A DNA stretch of 64,000 nucleotides, from positions 620,001 to 684,000 of the forward strand of contig NZ_SJOO01000001.1 in assembly GCF_004331265.1 (NCBI RefSeq), read 5' to 3'. This DNA comes from Enterobacter wuhouensis. Its GTDB lineage: Bacteria; Pseudomonadota; Gammaproteobacteria; Enterobacterales; Enterobacteriaceae. Of the stretch, positions 1 through 7,862 are shown piece by piece. Position numbers and translations under genes: made by a program. The first letter of the stretch is position 1. Every line of letters begins with the position of its first letter. The notes under the pieces are model-generated. The model made no database searches. It was not told where the DNA came from and saw nothing but the letters and a program-made list of their open reading frames with translations.

Positions 1-63
1 TAAATCAGGAGGGTAAACTGAGTTCCCTTCGTCAGATTTTAATGCATTATCAAATGATGTCAT
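1..63 (-). CDS. Unknown protein, N-terminal fragment, coupled to the recombinase gene
   Basis: An ATG lies inside the last codons of the upstream recombinase gene, in a different frame, and the frame stays open for all 21 codons to the window edge. The 14-base overlap suggests translational coupling, as in multi-gene recombinase modules. The visible residues (MTSFDNALKSDEGN...) are too few to recognise a family. Its position fits a second recombinase or accessory gene of a mobile island that continues to the left. Function is not known from this window. Confidence 0.5.
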   Translation of the reverse strand, partial: MTSFDNALKSDEGNSVYPPDL

Positions 64-1444
64 CGTTATATCTATCCATTATAGTATCTAACGTATTATG
101 TAGCGCTGCATTGTCTTGAATAATTCGTTGGACATTGGCAGCATTAGCCTGCTCAGACAGGAAACGTTTTGCATATAGATCAGGCATTTGACTTGTCGGA
201 CTCCATCCCCCCATCAGTCGTAGTTCATCTTTGGCTTCTTCCATTATCCCTGAGAGGGAAGGGACTTCAGCAATAAAGTGTGTTTTATTTTGCTGGCTTT
301 TCAAATATTTTAAATGCCATATTTTTTGCAATGTCAAAAAGGCCCAAGTATGTCGGGTTGTATGCGGAGTCAATCGTTGCAACGAGTCAGAGTACAACGG
401 TGATTTGTACTCTGGATATTGGTTAGTGAAGACCTGATCTATTTTCGAAAAAATAGAATGAACTGATGTGTAGGACAAAGGCTTCGCTGACTGTTGACTC
501 GATGTAAAGATGAAATCGTGTTTATCAGTTTTTGGTCGAAGCTTTGCTATATAAATGCTTAAAAAAATATAATCCTGCTTATCGAGCTCCAACACACGAT
601 TAGCCCATGCATTTTTGAGAGATGGCGCATTCTTTCTTGGTTCGTATGCCTCGTCGACAGTTGTCACAATCAAACTAAACTTATCACCTTTTAAATTAGG
701 TTTAATTGAGCTGCACTCTAACAACAATAGCTCACCTGTTCGTAAACCATAATTTAACAACAGACGAATAATCAAAAAATTGCGGAACTGAAGATGCCCG
801 GAAGGGAAAGGATTTAGCGGGTTATGCTTTTGGGCAGAAGAGGGGGTTATTATTCCATACAGGCTGAGCACCATTGCCCCAGACAAACTCTGAAATCCTT
901 GGCTGCTGTGACTATGTTGCGAAAATTTGTTTGATGTAAGCGTTCGATAATTCTCCCGGCAAAGCTGTAAACGGGTGTGTAAACGCGAAGCCAAAAGTGA
1001 TAATGCTTTGGGAGAGTCATCCCGGTATGCAGGTGATATGTAGGTGTTAATCAAAAAAGAAATGAAATGGATCACAGCACGAACTCTAACTGTATGAGTT
1101 AAGCTATTGGCTTTTGTGATTCTCGTTAAAGACAACACATTTGACTGGACGTTGTGGCCATTTTCTAGATACATCCAAAATGCGGGCATTTCACCGACAG
1201 CAATGTCTGGATTGTGGTCAGATGAATAGAAGCTGTAGCAAAACGAGACACCATACTTTTGCCTCCAGAATTCGTAAAAAAACTTCACAGATTGAAGTGA
1301 AGCTGACTGTGTGGACAATGAGCGGAAAGCCAAATGGTCAATATGGTACCTAAGGGGATACAGCAACGGCAGAGAGGTTTCCAAGTCCATCAGGATCCAT
1401 CGCCTTTTACGGCCTGAGATAACCAACTGCTTTAGTGAATACAC
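50..1444 (-). CDS. Tyrosine recombinase/integrase at the edge of a mobile island
   Basis: A 464-residue DNA strand-exchange enzyme of the tyrosine recombinase family. The C-terminal catalytic half shows Arg235 in NYGLRTGELL, His361-x-x-Arg364-His365 in TPHTTRHTW, a GGW motif (Trp414) where many relatives have GH, and the nucleophile Tyr424 in DLYAKRF. About 50 residues separate the HxxR and GGW motifs, longer than in phage-type integrases. The start is GTG preceded by a GAGG ribosome site. The gene is AT-rich compared with the rest of the window, a sign of transfer. It overlaps the next gene by 14 bases. Size, position at the island edge and coupling resemble the first recombinase (GmtY) of gamma-mobile-trio islands; that subfamily assignment is an inference, the recombinase call is not. 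Confidence 0.85.
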   Translation of the reverse strand: MYSLKQLVISGRKRRWILMDLETSLPLLYPLRYHIDHLAFRSLSTQSASLQSVKFFYEFWRQKYGVSFCYSFYSSDHNPDIAVGEMPAFWMYLENGHNVQSNVLSLTRITKANSLTHTVRVRAVIHFISFLINTYISPAYRDDSPKALSLLASRLHTRLQLCRENYRTLTSNKFSQHSHSSQGFQSLSGAMVLSLYGIITPSSAQKHNPLNPFPSGHLQFRNFLIIRLLLNYGLRTGELLLLECSSIKPNLKGDKFSLIVTTVDEAYEPRKNAPSLKNAWANRVLELDKQDYIFLSIYIAKLRPKTDKHDFIFTSSQQSAKPLSYTSVHSIFSKIDQVFTNQYPEYKSPLYSDSLQRLTPHTTRHTWAFLTLQKIWHLKYLKSQQNKTHFIAEVPSLSGIMEEAKDELRLMGGWSPTSQMPDLYAKRFLSEQANAANVQRIIQDNAALHNTLDTIMDRYNDDII

Positions 1445-1758
1445 AATATTTACCTCAAAATTATCATGGATATGAAGAGAATGTACTCTGTACCTAATGC
1501 AAGAAACGAGAGGGAGATCAGAAATCCTAACGTATTGATTTATCAGTTAGTGGGAGTGTCATATGAACTTATTTACCACAGTAGGTGATTTAACATAATA
1601 TACATTATGCGCACTAACTGTATCATGCGTCCAATCTGACATTTCATGGATAACCGAGGCTTCATCTTTTTTAGCTCGAAATGCTCATCACCCCAGCCAC
1701 AAACCACCAATCAGCTTCTATACTACTTTCCAACGTATCAGCTTTTTAGGATCTGACG
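1445..1758. other. AT-rich non-coding junction between island and chromosome
   Basis: This 314-base stretch holds no convincing gene. It lies between the GTG start of the recombinase and the chromosomal VOC gene, so it should contain the recombinase promoter and probably one end of the island. It contains a spaced inverted repeat and a palindrome (listed separately). No tRNA gene or obvious duplicated attachment core is visible; the other island end is outside the window, so the exact junction cannot be placed. Confidence 0.5.
1544..1620. repeat. Spaced inverted repeat and palindrome upstream of the recombinase
   Basis: CAGTTAGTG at 1544-1552 is repeated exactly in inverted orientation at 1612-1620, 59 bases apart. 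Between them lies CATAAT-N4-ATTATG at 1594-1609, a 6+6 dyad. Arm-type recombinase sites or an operator would look like this, but either reading is inference. Confidence 0.4.
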
Positions 1759-2130
1759 ATGTTTGACCATGTTAAGTTCGGCGTTAGCGATTATGAAAGA
1801 AGTAAAACCTTTTTCCTCAAGGCCCTTCAACCGCTTGGCATCGCCATCATTGATGAAGGTGCTCCAGACTACGGGGTTGAAATGAGTTCCGGCAACGTGT
1901 CGCTTTGCCTTTTTCAGACGCATGAAAAACCTGCGCCACTTCATCTGGCATTTGTGGCAGCGACGCGTAATCAGGTCGATGAATTTTATACTGCCGCTTT
2001 GCTCGCCGGTGCGCAGGATAATGGCGCTCCTGGGCTGCGGCCTTACGGCGAACACTATTATGCCGCATTCGTTATTGCGCCTGATGGCCATAACATTGAA
2101 GCCGTGTGTCATGCTACCGATGAGATTTAA
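1759..2130 (+). CDS. VOC family (glyoxalase/bleomycin-resistance fold) protein
   Basis: A 123-residue single-module vicinal-oxygen-chelate protein. It starts FDHVKFGVSDYERSKTFF, the usual first beta-alpha element of the fold, and ends with the paired element YYAAFVIAPDGHNIEAV, whose Glu is the common C-terminal metal ligand. Relatives are metal-dependent lyases, dioxygenases or small-molecule binding proteins, so the substrate cannot be told. It is monocistronic, transcribed away from the island, and is the first gene that looks like ordinary chromosome. The start has AGGA upstream. Confidence 0.8.
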   Translation: MFDHVKFGVSDYERSKTFFLKALQPLGIAIIDEGAPDYGVEMSSGNVSLCLFQTHEKPAPLHLAFVAATRNQVDEFYTAALLAGAQDNGAPGLRPYGEHYYAAFVIAPDGHNIEAVCHATDEI

Positions 2131-2147
2131 CGCCGTGGTTCCCGTGC

Positions 2148-2684
2148 TTATCTAAAACTCCACTGCGCTGTAATGACAAAAACAGATGGAATGATAATGC
2201 CGACGTCCATGCCAAAGTAAGAGGTAAAATTGTACTGAAACCCGTGATAAATATAGGGAGAAAAACCTATGCCTGTGACTTTCTGGAAATCATGATATGA
2301 GCCGTGATCGCCACAATCCTTGAACGCATCGAAGAAAAACTCGCCGACGTATCCATATATCCCTTTAAATACCCAGCCGTTTTCCCAGCCAACCCAGTCT
2401 CGGCGCACGCCGGCAGCCAGGCATCTGTCGTTAAAGCTGTTCTTCATCGTTCCCAGCACAACGCTATTTTTCGAATCTTCAGAAAATTTTCTCTCCACGG
2501 AAAAGAAGTTATTCTCAAAATTTTCAGTGTATTGACCATGATTATTCGTTAAGTGATAAACATATGACCCCGTATTAATGGAGTACAGGTTTATCTCTTC
2601 GGCGTAGCTATTCATGGCGATAAAACACAAAAAACAGGCTGAATACCCTCTCCTGCCGGATCTTACCGTGTCGACCTTGCTCAT
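2148..2684 (-). CDS. Predicted exported small beta-barrel protein, unknown function
   Basis: The protein has a short basic N-terminus, a hydrophobic segment and a plausible signal-peptidase site at NSYA|EEINLYS. The mature part is rich in Tyr, Phe, Trp and Gly with alternating hydrophobic residues, and ends VFVITAQWSFR, like the last strand of an outer-membrane barrel. The size, about 155 mature residues, would fit an eight-strand barrel of the PagP/OmpX class, but I do not recognise the family. The second ATG is chosen because it has GAG at suitable spacing; another ATG lies four codons upstream. The gene is AT-rich and isolated, suggesting acquisition. Confidence 0.6.
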   Translation of the reverse strand: MSKVDTVRSGRRGYSACFLCFIAMNSYAEEINLYSINTGSYVYHLTNNHGQYTENFENNFFSVERKFSEDSKNSVVLGTMKNSFNDRCLAAGVRRDWVGWENGWVFKGIYGYVGEFFFDAFKDCGDHGSYHDFQKVTGIGFSPYIYHGFQYNFTSYFGMDVGIIIPSVFVITAQWSFR

Positions 2685-2872
2685 ATTCACTCGCATCTGA
2701 AGGTGAACTGTACAAATTTTAGCATAGTTTTGCGCTCAGCAGTCCGCATGAAACTGCTTGTATGTGCACAATGTTGCACGTTAATATGCTTTGGTGGATT
2801 CTGGCTAGCGCAGAGTACGCAATTACGTGCTATATCGTGCATTATAACCGTATAAACATTTCGCGAGGCTGT

Positions 2873-3235
2873 ATGACACAACAATTGATCCTCATCGCCG
2901 GGCCCTACCGCAGCGGCACCGACGGCATTCAGGAACGAATCGATGCTAATCTGCAAAGGCTGGAAAGCGCCGCGCTTGAGGTTTACCAGCGTGGACATGT
3001 ACCGGTGATCGGTGAATGGCTGGCCTTGCCGCTGGCAAAAGCTGCAGGTTCGACAGCAATTGGCGACGAAATCAGTGAAGCGATGCTGTATCCCGTTGCG
3101 CACAGGCTGATTGCAAAATGTGATGCAATCTACCGTATTCCGGGAGCATCCAAGGGCGCGGATATGGATATTGTGGTCGCCCAAAAGCTTGGGCTGAATA
3201 TTTATACCAACATTGAGAGTATCCCTCAGGCTTAG
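2873..3235 (+). CDS. DUF4406 family protein (nucleoside deoxyribosyltransferase-like fold)
   Basis: A 120-residue protein with the family signature near its start, LILIAGPYRSG (about residues 5-15), followed by an Asn-Leu-rich helix and the GHVPVIGEWLALPLA segment. DUF4406 members resemble nucleoside 2-deoxyribosyltransferases in fold, but their reaction is not established, and many are encoded by phages. The ATG preceded by CGCGAGG is chosen; a frame extends 37 codons further upstream but without a ribosome site. The stop lies four bases from the convergent hipA stop. Confidence 0.75.
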   Translation: MTQQLILIAGPYRSGTDGIQERIDANLQRLESAALEVYQRGHVPVIGEWLALPLAKAAGSTAIGDEISEAMLYPVAHRLIAKCDAIYRIPGASKGADMDIVVAQKLGLNIYTNIESIPQA

Positions 3236-3239
3236 TGAT

Positions 3240-4571
3240 TCACGAAAACCTGTCCTGGCTCAGGCTACCTGACAAACGAGCATGCAGTCTGAGCACATTC
3301 GATGTAATGGTTTCTGCCACTTTCTGCGAAAAATCCTCCGGTAATGACGCCCTCACCGCCTGCAGGGACTGCGGGACTTTCTCTGCGAGCTCTCTCAGGA
3401 TTTCCAGCATCCGGTCCTGCGGGAACTTCACGGCTTTTGCGGTGGCCAGCAAATGACGCGGCTGGATCTTATCAATAGCACTTTTGCGACCTTTTGAAGC
3501 ATTCAGGCTCATTGCCAGTTTCAAATCGCTGATGTGTATACCGGCTCCGCCGAGTACGGGAAACGCGGAGATAATGTCGTAAAAGGGCGTTAAACGATAG
3601 CTTCCACCCGGCTGAATAAAGACCGAGAAGTTTTTTGCATGCCCATCCGTCGCCCCCAGAAGCCACTGAAAAACCTGAAACTTCATGAAATTATCACGAT
3701 CGCCCAGGGCGTCGCTGGAGCCGAGTAAAAACGTCATAATCTGCGCAATACCCGGGCCGCCATCGGATTCATATTTTAGTGACGACGGCAGCCCGAAGGC
3801 CTGGCACATATCTTCCTGCGGCAGCCGGAACAATACGGAGCGATCGGCGTTCCAGCGCCTGTCAAAGCGTTCAACCGCCAGCGCCCGCATCCCGCCAGCC
3901 GTGATTATTTCGGCATTCGGCACGTCAAAACCGAGTGTTTTTGCCAGTTGCAGACAAAAGTACTCGTTATCAACGCTGTCGCTCAGATCCAGCGTGGCGT
4001 TAGGCTGCTTAATCTCGCCAATAGGTAGCTTAATGATATGGGTTGTCGGCGTCGTACCTTTGGGAATACACCACGTGTTTCCCATTTTGAGCAGCGCCGT
4101 TTTTTCCTGCGCACCGGCAACGGAAATGCGAAAATCATTTTCACCGTCAATCATCCCCAACGGAATATCCGATTTATACGCGGACAGAACGGCTTCCAGC
4201 TTTTTCTCGCTCAGCGTTTCCCACGTCAAGCGTTGCGCGCTGACATCCTCATCTTCGGGAAGCAACGTCACGGCACCCACGCTGTCTCGCCCTACTTCTG
4301 CGAGTAAATCAAAGGGTTGCTTTGAGCGCGCACGGTAGCGTTTCACAATACGGTCCCGAACCACCGGGCTGTCGGGCAGCAAATTATCAAAGAAGTTGAA
4401 CACGGCATCGGACGTTATATTGCCAAACTGCAAAGGCAGCGAAAGTGACAACGGCCGCGCGTGGCGATTGTCCATCCAGTCGCGAGAATATTTAAACGTG
4501 TGCGCCCCGTTCGGCTGCTTTGTTAATTCACCGACGCGTTCATTGTTCATCCACGTCACGAGCTTAGGCAT
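3240..4571 (-). CDS. hipA: HipA serine/threonine kinase toxin
   Basis: HipA phosphorylates glutamyl-tRNA synthetase, halting translation and favouring persistence; HipB neutralises it. The 443-residue length matches E. coli HipA (440), and the key residues fall at the same numbers: Ser150 (autophosphorylation) in FRISVAG, Lys181 in HIIKLP, catalytic Asp309 in GATDGHAKN and Asp332 in YDIIS. The toxin therefore looks intact. The start overlaps the hipB stop by one base (TAATG), the usual coupling. Function is known from the family; activity of this copy is inferred. Confidence 0.95.
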   Translation of the reverse strand: MPKLVTWMNNERVGELTKQPNGAHTFKYSRDWMDNRHARPLSLSLPLQFGNITSDAVFNFFDNLLPDSPVVRDRIVKRYRARSKQPFDLLAEVGRDSVGAVTLLPEDEDVSAQRLTWETLSEKKLEAVLSAYKSDIPLGMIDGENDFRISVAGAQEKTALLKMGNTWCIPKGTTPTTHIIKLPIGEIKQPNATLDLSDSVDNEYFCLQLAKTLGFDVPNAEIITAGGMRALAVERFDRRWNADRSVLFRLPQEDMCQAFGLPSSLKYESDGGPGIAQIMTFLLGSSDALGDRDNFMKFQVFQWLLGATDGHAKNFSVFIQPGGSYRLTPFYDIISAFPVLGGAGIHISDLKLAMSLNASKGRKSAIDKIQPRHLLATAKAVKFPQDRMLEILRELAEKVPQSLQAVRASLPEDFSQKVAETITSNVLRLHARLSGSLSQDRFS

Positions 4572-4837
4572 TACCAGTCAAGATCCTGTTGGTTAGTATC
4601 CTCGTCGAGCATGGCATCAGCGCTTTCATACAGCGCCATCGTCATACCCAGCGACTGTAAAATCTTAAAGAAGGTTGTCAGCGTCGACTTATCAGGATTA
4701 TTTTCGAAATTGGATACGGTGGCTTGCTTGATGCCGATTTTTCTCGCCAGCGCGACCTGCGTCCAGCCATTTTTCTGGCGAACCAGCTTCATATAATTCG
4801 CCAGCTGGGTCGGGCTGTAAATCATGGGTGGTTTCAT
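4571..4837 (-). CDS. hipB: HipB antitoxin and autorepressor
   Basis: An 88-residue Cro/C1-type helix-turn-helix protein, the same length as E. coli HipB when started at MKPPMIYSPTQL, which has GGAGAG upstream. The HTH covers WTQVALARKIGIKQATVSNFE. HipB dimers bind HipA and repress the operon at TATCC-N8-GGATA sites, three of which lie just upstream. The frame continues 24 codons further upstream across one operator, so the longer form is unlikely. Confidence 0.95.
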   Translation of the reverse strand: MKPPMIYSPTQLANYMKLVRQKNGWTQVALARKIGIKQATVSNFENNPDKSTLTTFFKILQSLGMTMALYESADAMLDEDTNQQDLDW

Positions 4838-4857
4838 GGCGTTCACTCTCCAGGGCT

Positions 4858-4931
4858 TATCCTCTTGCAGGGATAATGAGAGTATTATCCCCACAAGCGG
4901 ATAATGCAAGCTATATCCGCTTGTGGGGATA
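4858..4931 (-). promoter_or_regulatory. hipBA promoter with three HipB operators
   Basis: TATCC-N8-GGATA occurs at 4858-4875, 4886-4903 and 4914-4931, each starting exactly 28 bases after the previous one. A promoter on the minus strand (TTGCAT at 4904-4909, TAATAC at 4882-4887, 16-base spacer) overlaps the middle operator. The motif is the known HipB site. The 28-base period would place dimers on a similar face of the helix. The outer operator lies next to the stop of the upstream GH28 gene. Confidence 0.9.
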
Positions 4932-4940
4932 AATCACGGC

Positions 4941-6233
4941 TTAGCGCTCGTAGCTGTCATTACAATCGCGCGTGATTTCCGCTGCGGTGACATAGACATC
5001 GTCGAAGCGTAGCCCTTCAACGCCCGATATTTTACCGAACTCATTCGCCTCCACGAAAATTGATGACAGTGCTAACTCGCGTACAGGCCGCTCCGGATAA
5101 CCCTCGATGAAGAACGCGCGTGAAAAAGGCTGACTGGCTGAACGGCGGGCAGTGATATTTTCCAGCGTCACATGGCTTACCTCCGTGAGGCCAGCCTCTC
5201 CTTCGACACCTTCGGCGAGCTTGCGCCAGTGTTCGGGCTTCGCCGAAAGATCCTCTTTGGCGGCGTAGCTGTACTGCGGAAACCAGTTTAGCTGGATAAG
5301 AACTGGGAAGCGCACGTCGACCAGCTGCAGATCCCGGACGGTGATATTGCGTATAAACCCGCCGCGGTTGCGGGCCGACTTAATGCGAAACCCAACGCCC
5401 GTGCCGTTAAAACGGTTCTTCTCGATCGTTACGCGCTCGATACCGCCAGACGTCTCGCTGCCCAGCGTAATGCCGGACCCTTTGTTCAGCGTACAATCGC
5501 GAATGATAATGTCTCTGGCGGTGCGTAGCTTTTGCGCGGCTTCAAGACCGCGGCCCGCTTTAATACAAATATTGTCGTCATTGCAGGATACCGTACAGCG
5601 CTCAATGCGAACCCGTTCACAGGAGTCTATGTCGATACCGTCAGTGCTCGGCCCCGCCGAATTGGCGATCTGAACCCCAGCGACCTGGACATCTCGCGAA
5701 TAACACAGGTGCACATTCCAGAAGCCTGATTCACGGCTGGTGAAATCCTTTAGGGTAATATTGTCGCTTTCGTAGACCAGAATATTACGCGGACGCTGGC
5801 AGTCATAATCCACGACCCAGCGCAGGCCTTTGGCACTGTATTCCCCCACCATACCACCTTGCTCATCGTCCCCCCAGAAGCGCTGCCACCACGTCAGGCC
5901 CTGCCCGTCGATGACGCCGGCGCCGGTTATGTTAACGTTCTGGCAGTTGATCATATTGATGATTGCCGCGGGCCATCGCATATCGATGCCGGCAACGCGG
6001 GTATCGATCGTCGGGTAATCGCTGAGGTCCTGACTGCCGATCAGCTGCGCGTCGGCCTCAAGATGCAGCGTTATGCCGCTTTTCAAAAAGAGTGAGCCGG
6101 TAAGAAAACGCCCAGCGGGGATAATCACCCTGTCACCGGGCCGGGCGGCAGAAATTGCCTCCTGAAGCGCAGCCGTCGATGGCCGTTGAGCTGTCGGATC
6201 GGCGCCATATTCGCAAACAGTAATGTCAGTCAT
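4941..6233 (-). CDS. Glycoside hydrolase family 28 (polygalacturonase-like), apparently cytoplasmic
   Basis: A 430-residue right-handed beta-helix enzyme of the pectin-cleaving family. Catalytic acids are visible: Asp198 in STDGIDIDSC, Asp219-Asp220 in CNDDNICIK, and the RIK substrate motif at 283-285. The usual GHG site reads GSGITLGSETSGG, as in the plant-like GH28 branch. No signal peptide is present (MTDITVCEYGADPT), so it probably cuts imported oligogalacturonides or related oligosaccharides inside the cell. The start is the ATG with AGGA eight bases upstream; another ATG nine codons earlier lacks one. It follows the DeoR gene on the same strand. The exact substrate is unknown. Confidence 0.85.
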   Translation of the reverse strand: MTDITVCEYGADPTAQRPSTAALQEAISAARPGDRVIIPAGRFLTGSLFLKSGITLHLEADAQLIGSQDLSDYPTIDTRVAGIDMRWPAAIINMINCQNVNITGAGVIDGQGLTWWQRFWGDDEQGGMVGEYSAKGLRWVVDYDCQRPRNILVYESDNITLKDFTSRESGFWNVHLCYSRDVQVAGVQIANSAGPSTDGIDIDSCERVRIERCTVSCNDDNICIKAGRGLEAAQKLRTARDIIIRDCTLNKGSGITLGSETSGGIERVTIEKNRFNGTGVGFRIKSARNRGGFIRNITVRDLQLVDVRFPVLIQLNWFPQYSYAAKEDLSAKPEHWRKLAEGVEGEAGLTEVSHVTLENITARRSASQPFSRAFFIEGYPERPVRELALSSIFVEANEFGKISGVEGLRFDDVYVTAAEITRDCNDSYER

Positions 6234-6346
6234 GATGGGTCCTGATTTTAGACAAATCATGAGTATATGAAGCGATGCGCAGGATAACCTTTATCTCATC
6301 GACACGATGCCGCTGCGGATGGCAATACCACCGTGGTACGCGTGCG

Positions 6347-7111
6347 TTATGACTCAGACGTTTTCACTACCGAAACACCCTTCTCTTCTATGGCGCGTAT
6401 CCAGGCAGCGTCGGTGTCCTTTTCAACAACAAGCGTATTCACCAGCGAAAGATCGCCAATGGCAAAGGACGATGCGGTATTAATTTTTTCAGGCGATGCC
6501 AGAACGATGGTTTCAGCCGCTCTGCCGGAAAATGCACGTTTGATGCACGCTTCTTCAAAATCGCCCGTGGTCAGCCCTGCTTCTGGATGGATGCCGGTGA
6601 CGCCCATAAAGAAGAGATCGGCATGAATTTTTTCGATTCCCTCAATCGCTGCCGCTCCCACTGTGACAATGGAGTGTTTGTACAGTCGGCCACCGATAAG
6701 GATCACCTCAATGGAAGGATGCTCAACCAGCCCAATAGCAATGCTCGGGCTGTGCGTAACCACGGTGATGGGTAAATCTGGAGGCAAGAACGTTATAAGC
6801 TCGGACGTTGTCGTGCCACCGTCGATAATGACCACCTGACCTGCAGAAATCAGCTGGGCGCCTTTACGCGCCACCTTTTTCTTGGCATCCATTTTTACCG
6901 ATTTGCGCTCGGCAAACGGGGCAATCGCCGTAGAAGACGGCAGCGCCCCGCCGTGTACCCGCTGTAGGCGCCCTTCTGCCGCCAGCTCACGTAAATCACG
7001 ACGGATCGTATCCTCAGACACGGTAAAGAAAACGCTGAGCGCTTTCGACTGGACCTGACCTTCCGCCTCGAGTTTTTCGAGGATTAACTGCTTGCGCTGG
7101 CTGGTGAGCAT
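6347..7111 (-). CDS. DeoR/GlpR family transcriptional regulator
   Basis: The N-terminal winged helix (RKQLILEKLEAEGQV...TVSEDTIRRDLRELAAEGRLQRVHGGA) carries the DeoR signature. It is followed by the isomerase-like sugar-phosphate sensor domain with DGGTTTSEL, a phosphate-binding loop. Such regulators usually repress sugar catabolic genes until a phosphorylated intermediate accumulates. The likely target is the GH28 gene downstream on the same strand, 113 bases away. ATG codons one and eight residues upstream are alternative starts; the chosen one has AGGA at eight bases. Confidence 0.85.
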   Translation of the reverse strand: MLTSQRKQLILEKLEAEGQVQSKALSVFFTVSEDTIRRDLRELAAEGRLQRVHGGALPSSTAIAPFAERKSVKMDAKKKVARKGAQLISAGQVVIIDGGTTTSELITFLPPDLPITVVTHSPSIAIGLVEHPSIEVILIGGRLYKHSIVTVGAAAIEGIEKIHADLFFMGVTGIHPEAGLTTGDFEEACIKRAFSGRAAETIVLASPEKINTASSFAIGDLSLVNTLVVEKDTDAAWIRAIEEKGVSVVKTSES

Positions 7112-7197
7112 CATGGATTCCTGATGTTGCATGTTTTATCTTGAATGTGCACGATAATGCTGTTTATGATAATCACTCTACGTAAGGAGGAACAAAC

Positions 7198-7782
7198 GTG
7201 CAATCGAAACGCGCAGATATACGCATCATCGCGAGTGAAACGCTGTCGGATAACTGGTACATCCTCAAAAAATACACCTTCGATCAGCGTCATCGCGATG
7301 GTGAATGGCAGCGGCAGGACCGTGAGGTTTACGACCGGGGCAACGGAGCCACAATCCTTCTGTATAACCGCGATAAAAAAACGGTGATCCTGACCCGCCA
7401 GTTCCGCTTCCCGGTATTTATCAACGGCCATGAGGATGACCTCATTGAAGCCGCTGCCGGTCTGCTGGACAACATGGAGCCTGAAAGCCGCATTAAAGCA
7501 GAAGCAGAAGAAGAAACCGGCTTTAGGGTAACGCACGTTCAAAAGATATTCGAAGCCTACATGAGCCCGGGCTCCGTTACGGAGAAGCTCTATTTTTATG
7601 TTGCAGAGTACCATCCGCAGGATCGGTTACATGCGGGGGGCGGAATCAAGTCTGAAGGTGAAAATATCGCGGTACTGGAAATGACGCTGGAAGAGGCATT
7701 GCAGGGAATTGAAGCGGGCAAAATCGTTGACGGAAAGACCATTATGCTGCTTTACCACGTCGCCCTGAAGGGCATTATGTAA
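7198..7782 (+). CDS. nudK: Nudix hydrolase, NudK-like (GDP-mannose pyrophosphatase family)
   Basis: A 194-residue Nudix enzyme very similar in layout to E. coli Nud[28 protein letters not shown] and the Nudix box running from GLLDNMEPE to EAEEETGF, then [12 protein letters not shown]. NudK hydrolyses GDP-mannose and related sugar nucleotides to sugar phosphate and NMP. The start is GTG with a strong AAGGAGG. It is divergent from the DeoR gene. In E. coli nudK is elsewhere, so this may be a paralogue. Confidence 0.8.
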   Translation: MQSKRADIRIIASETLSDNWYILKKYTFDQRHRDGEWQRQDREVYDRGNGATILLYNRDKKTVILTRQFRFPVFINGHEDDLIEAAAGLLDNMEPESRIKAEAEEETGFRVTHVQKIFEAYMSPGSVTEKLYFYVAEYHPQDRLHAGGGIKSEGENIAVLEMTLEEALQGIEAGKIVDGKTIMLLYHVALKGIM

Positions 7783-7862
7783 TATTCACGTTCGCAGAGA
7801 CCTGCCGCGGCGCAGGTGTCTGCCTGTGCTATTCTTGGGGAGTATTCAAACGGAGACGCACT

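Noticed and set aside
2762..2872. N-terminal extension of the DUF4406 gene
   Set aside because: No ribosome site, unusual composition, and the family begins at MTQQLILIAGPY.
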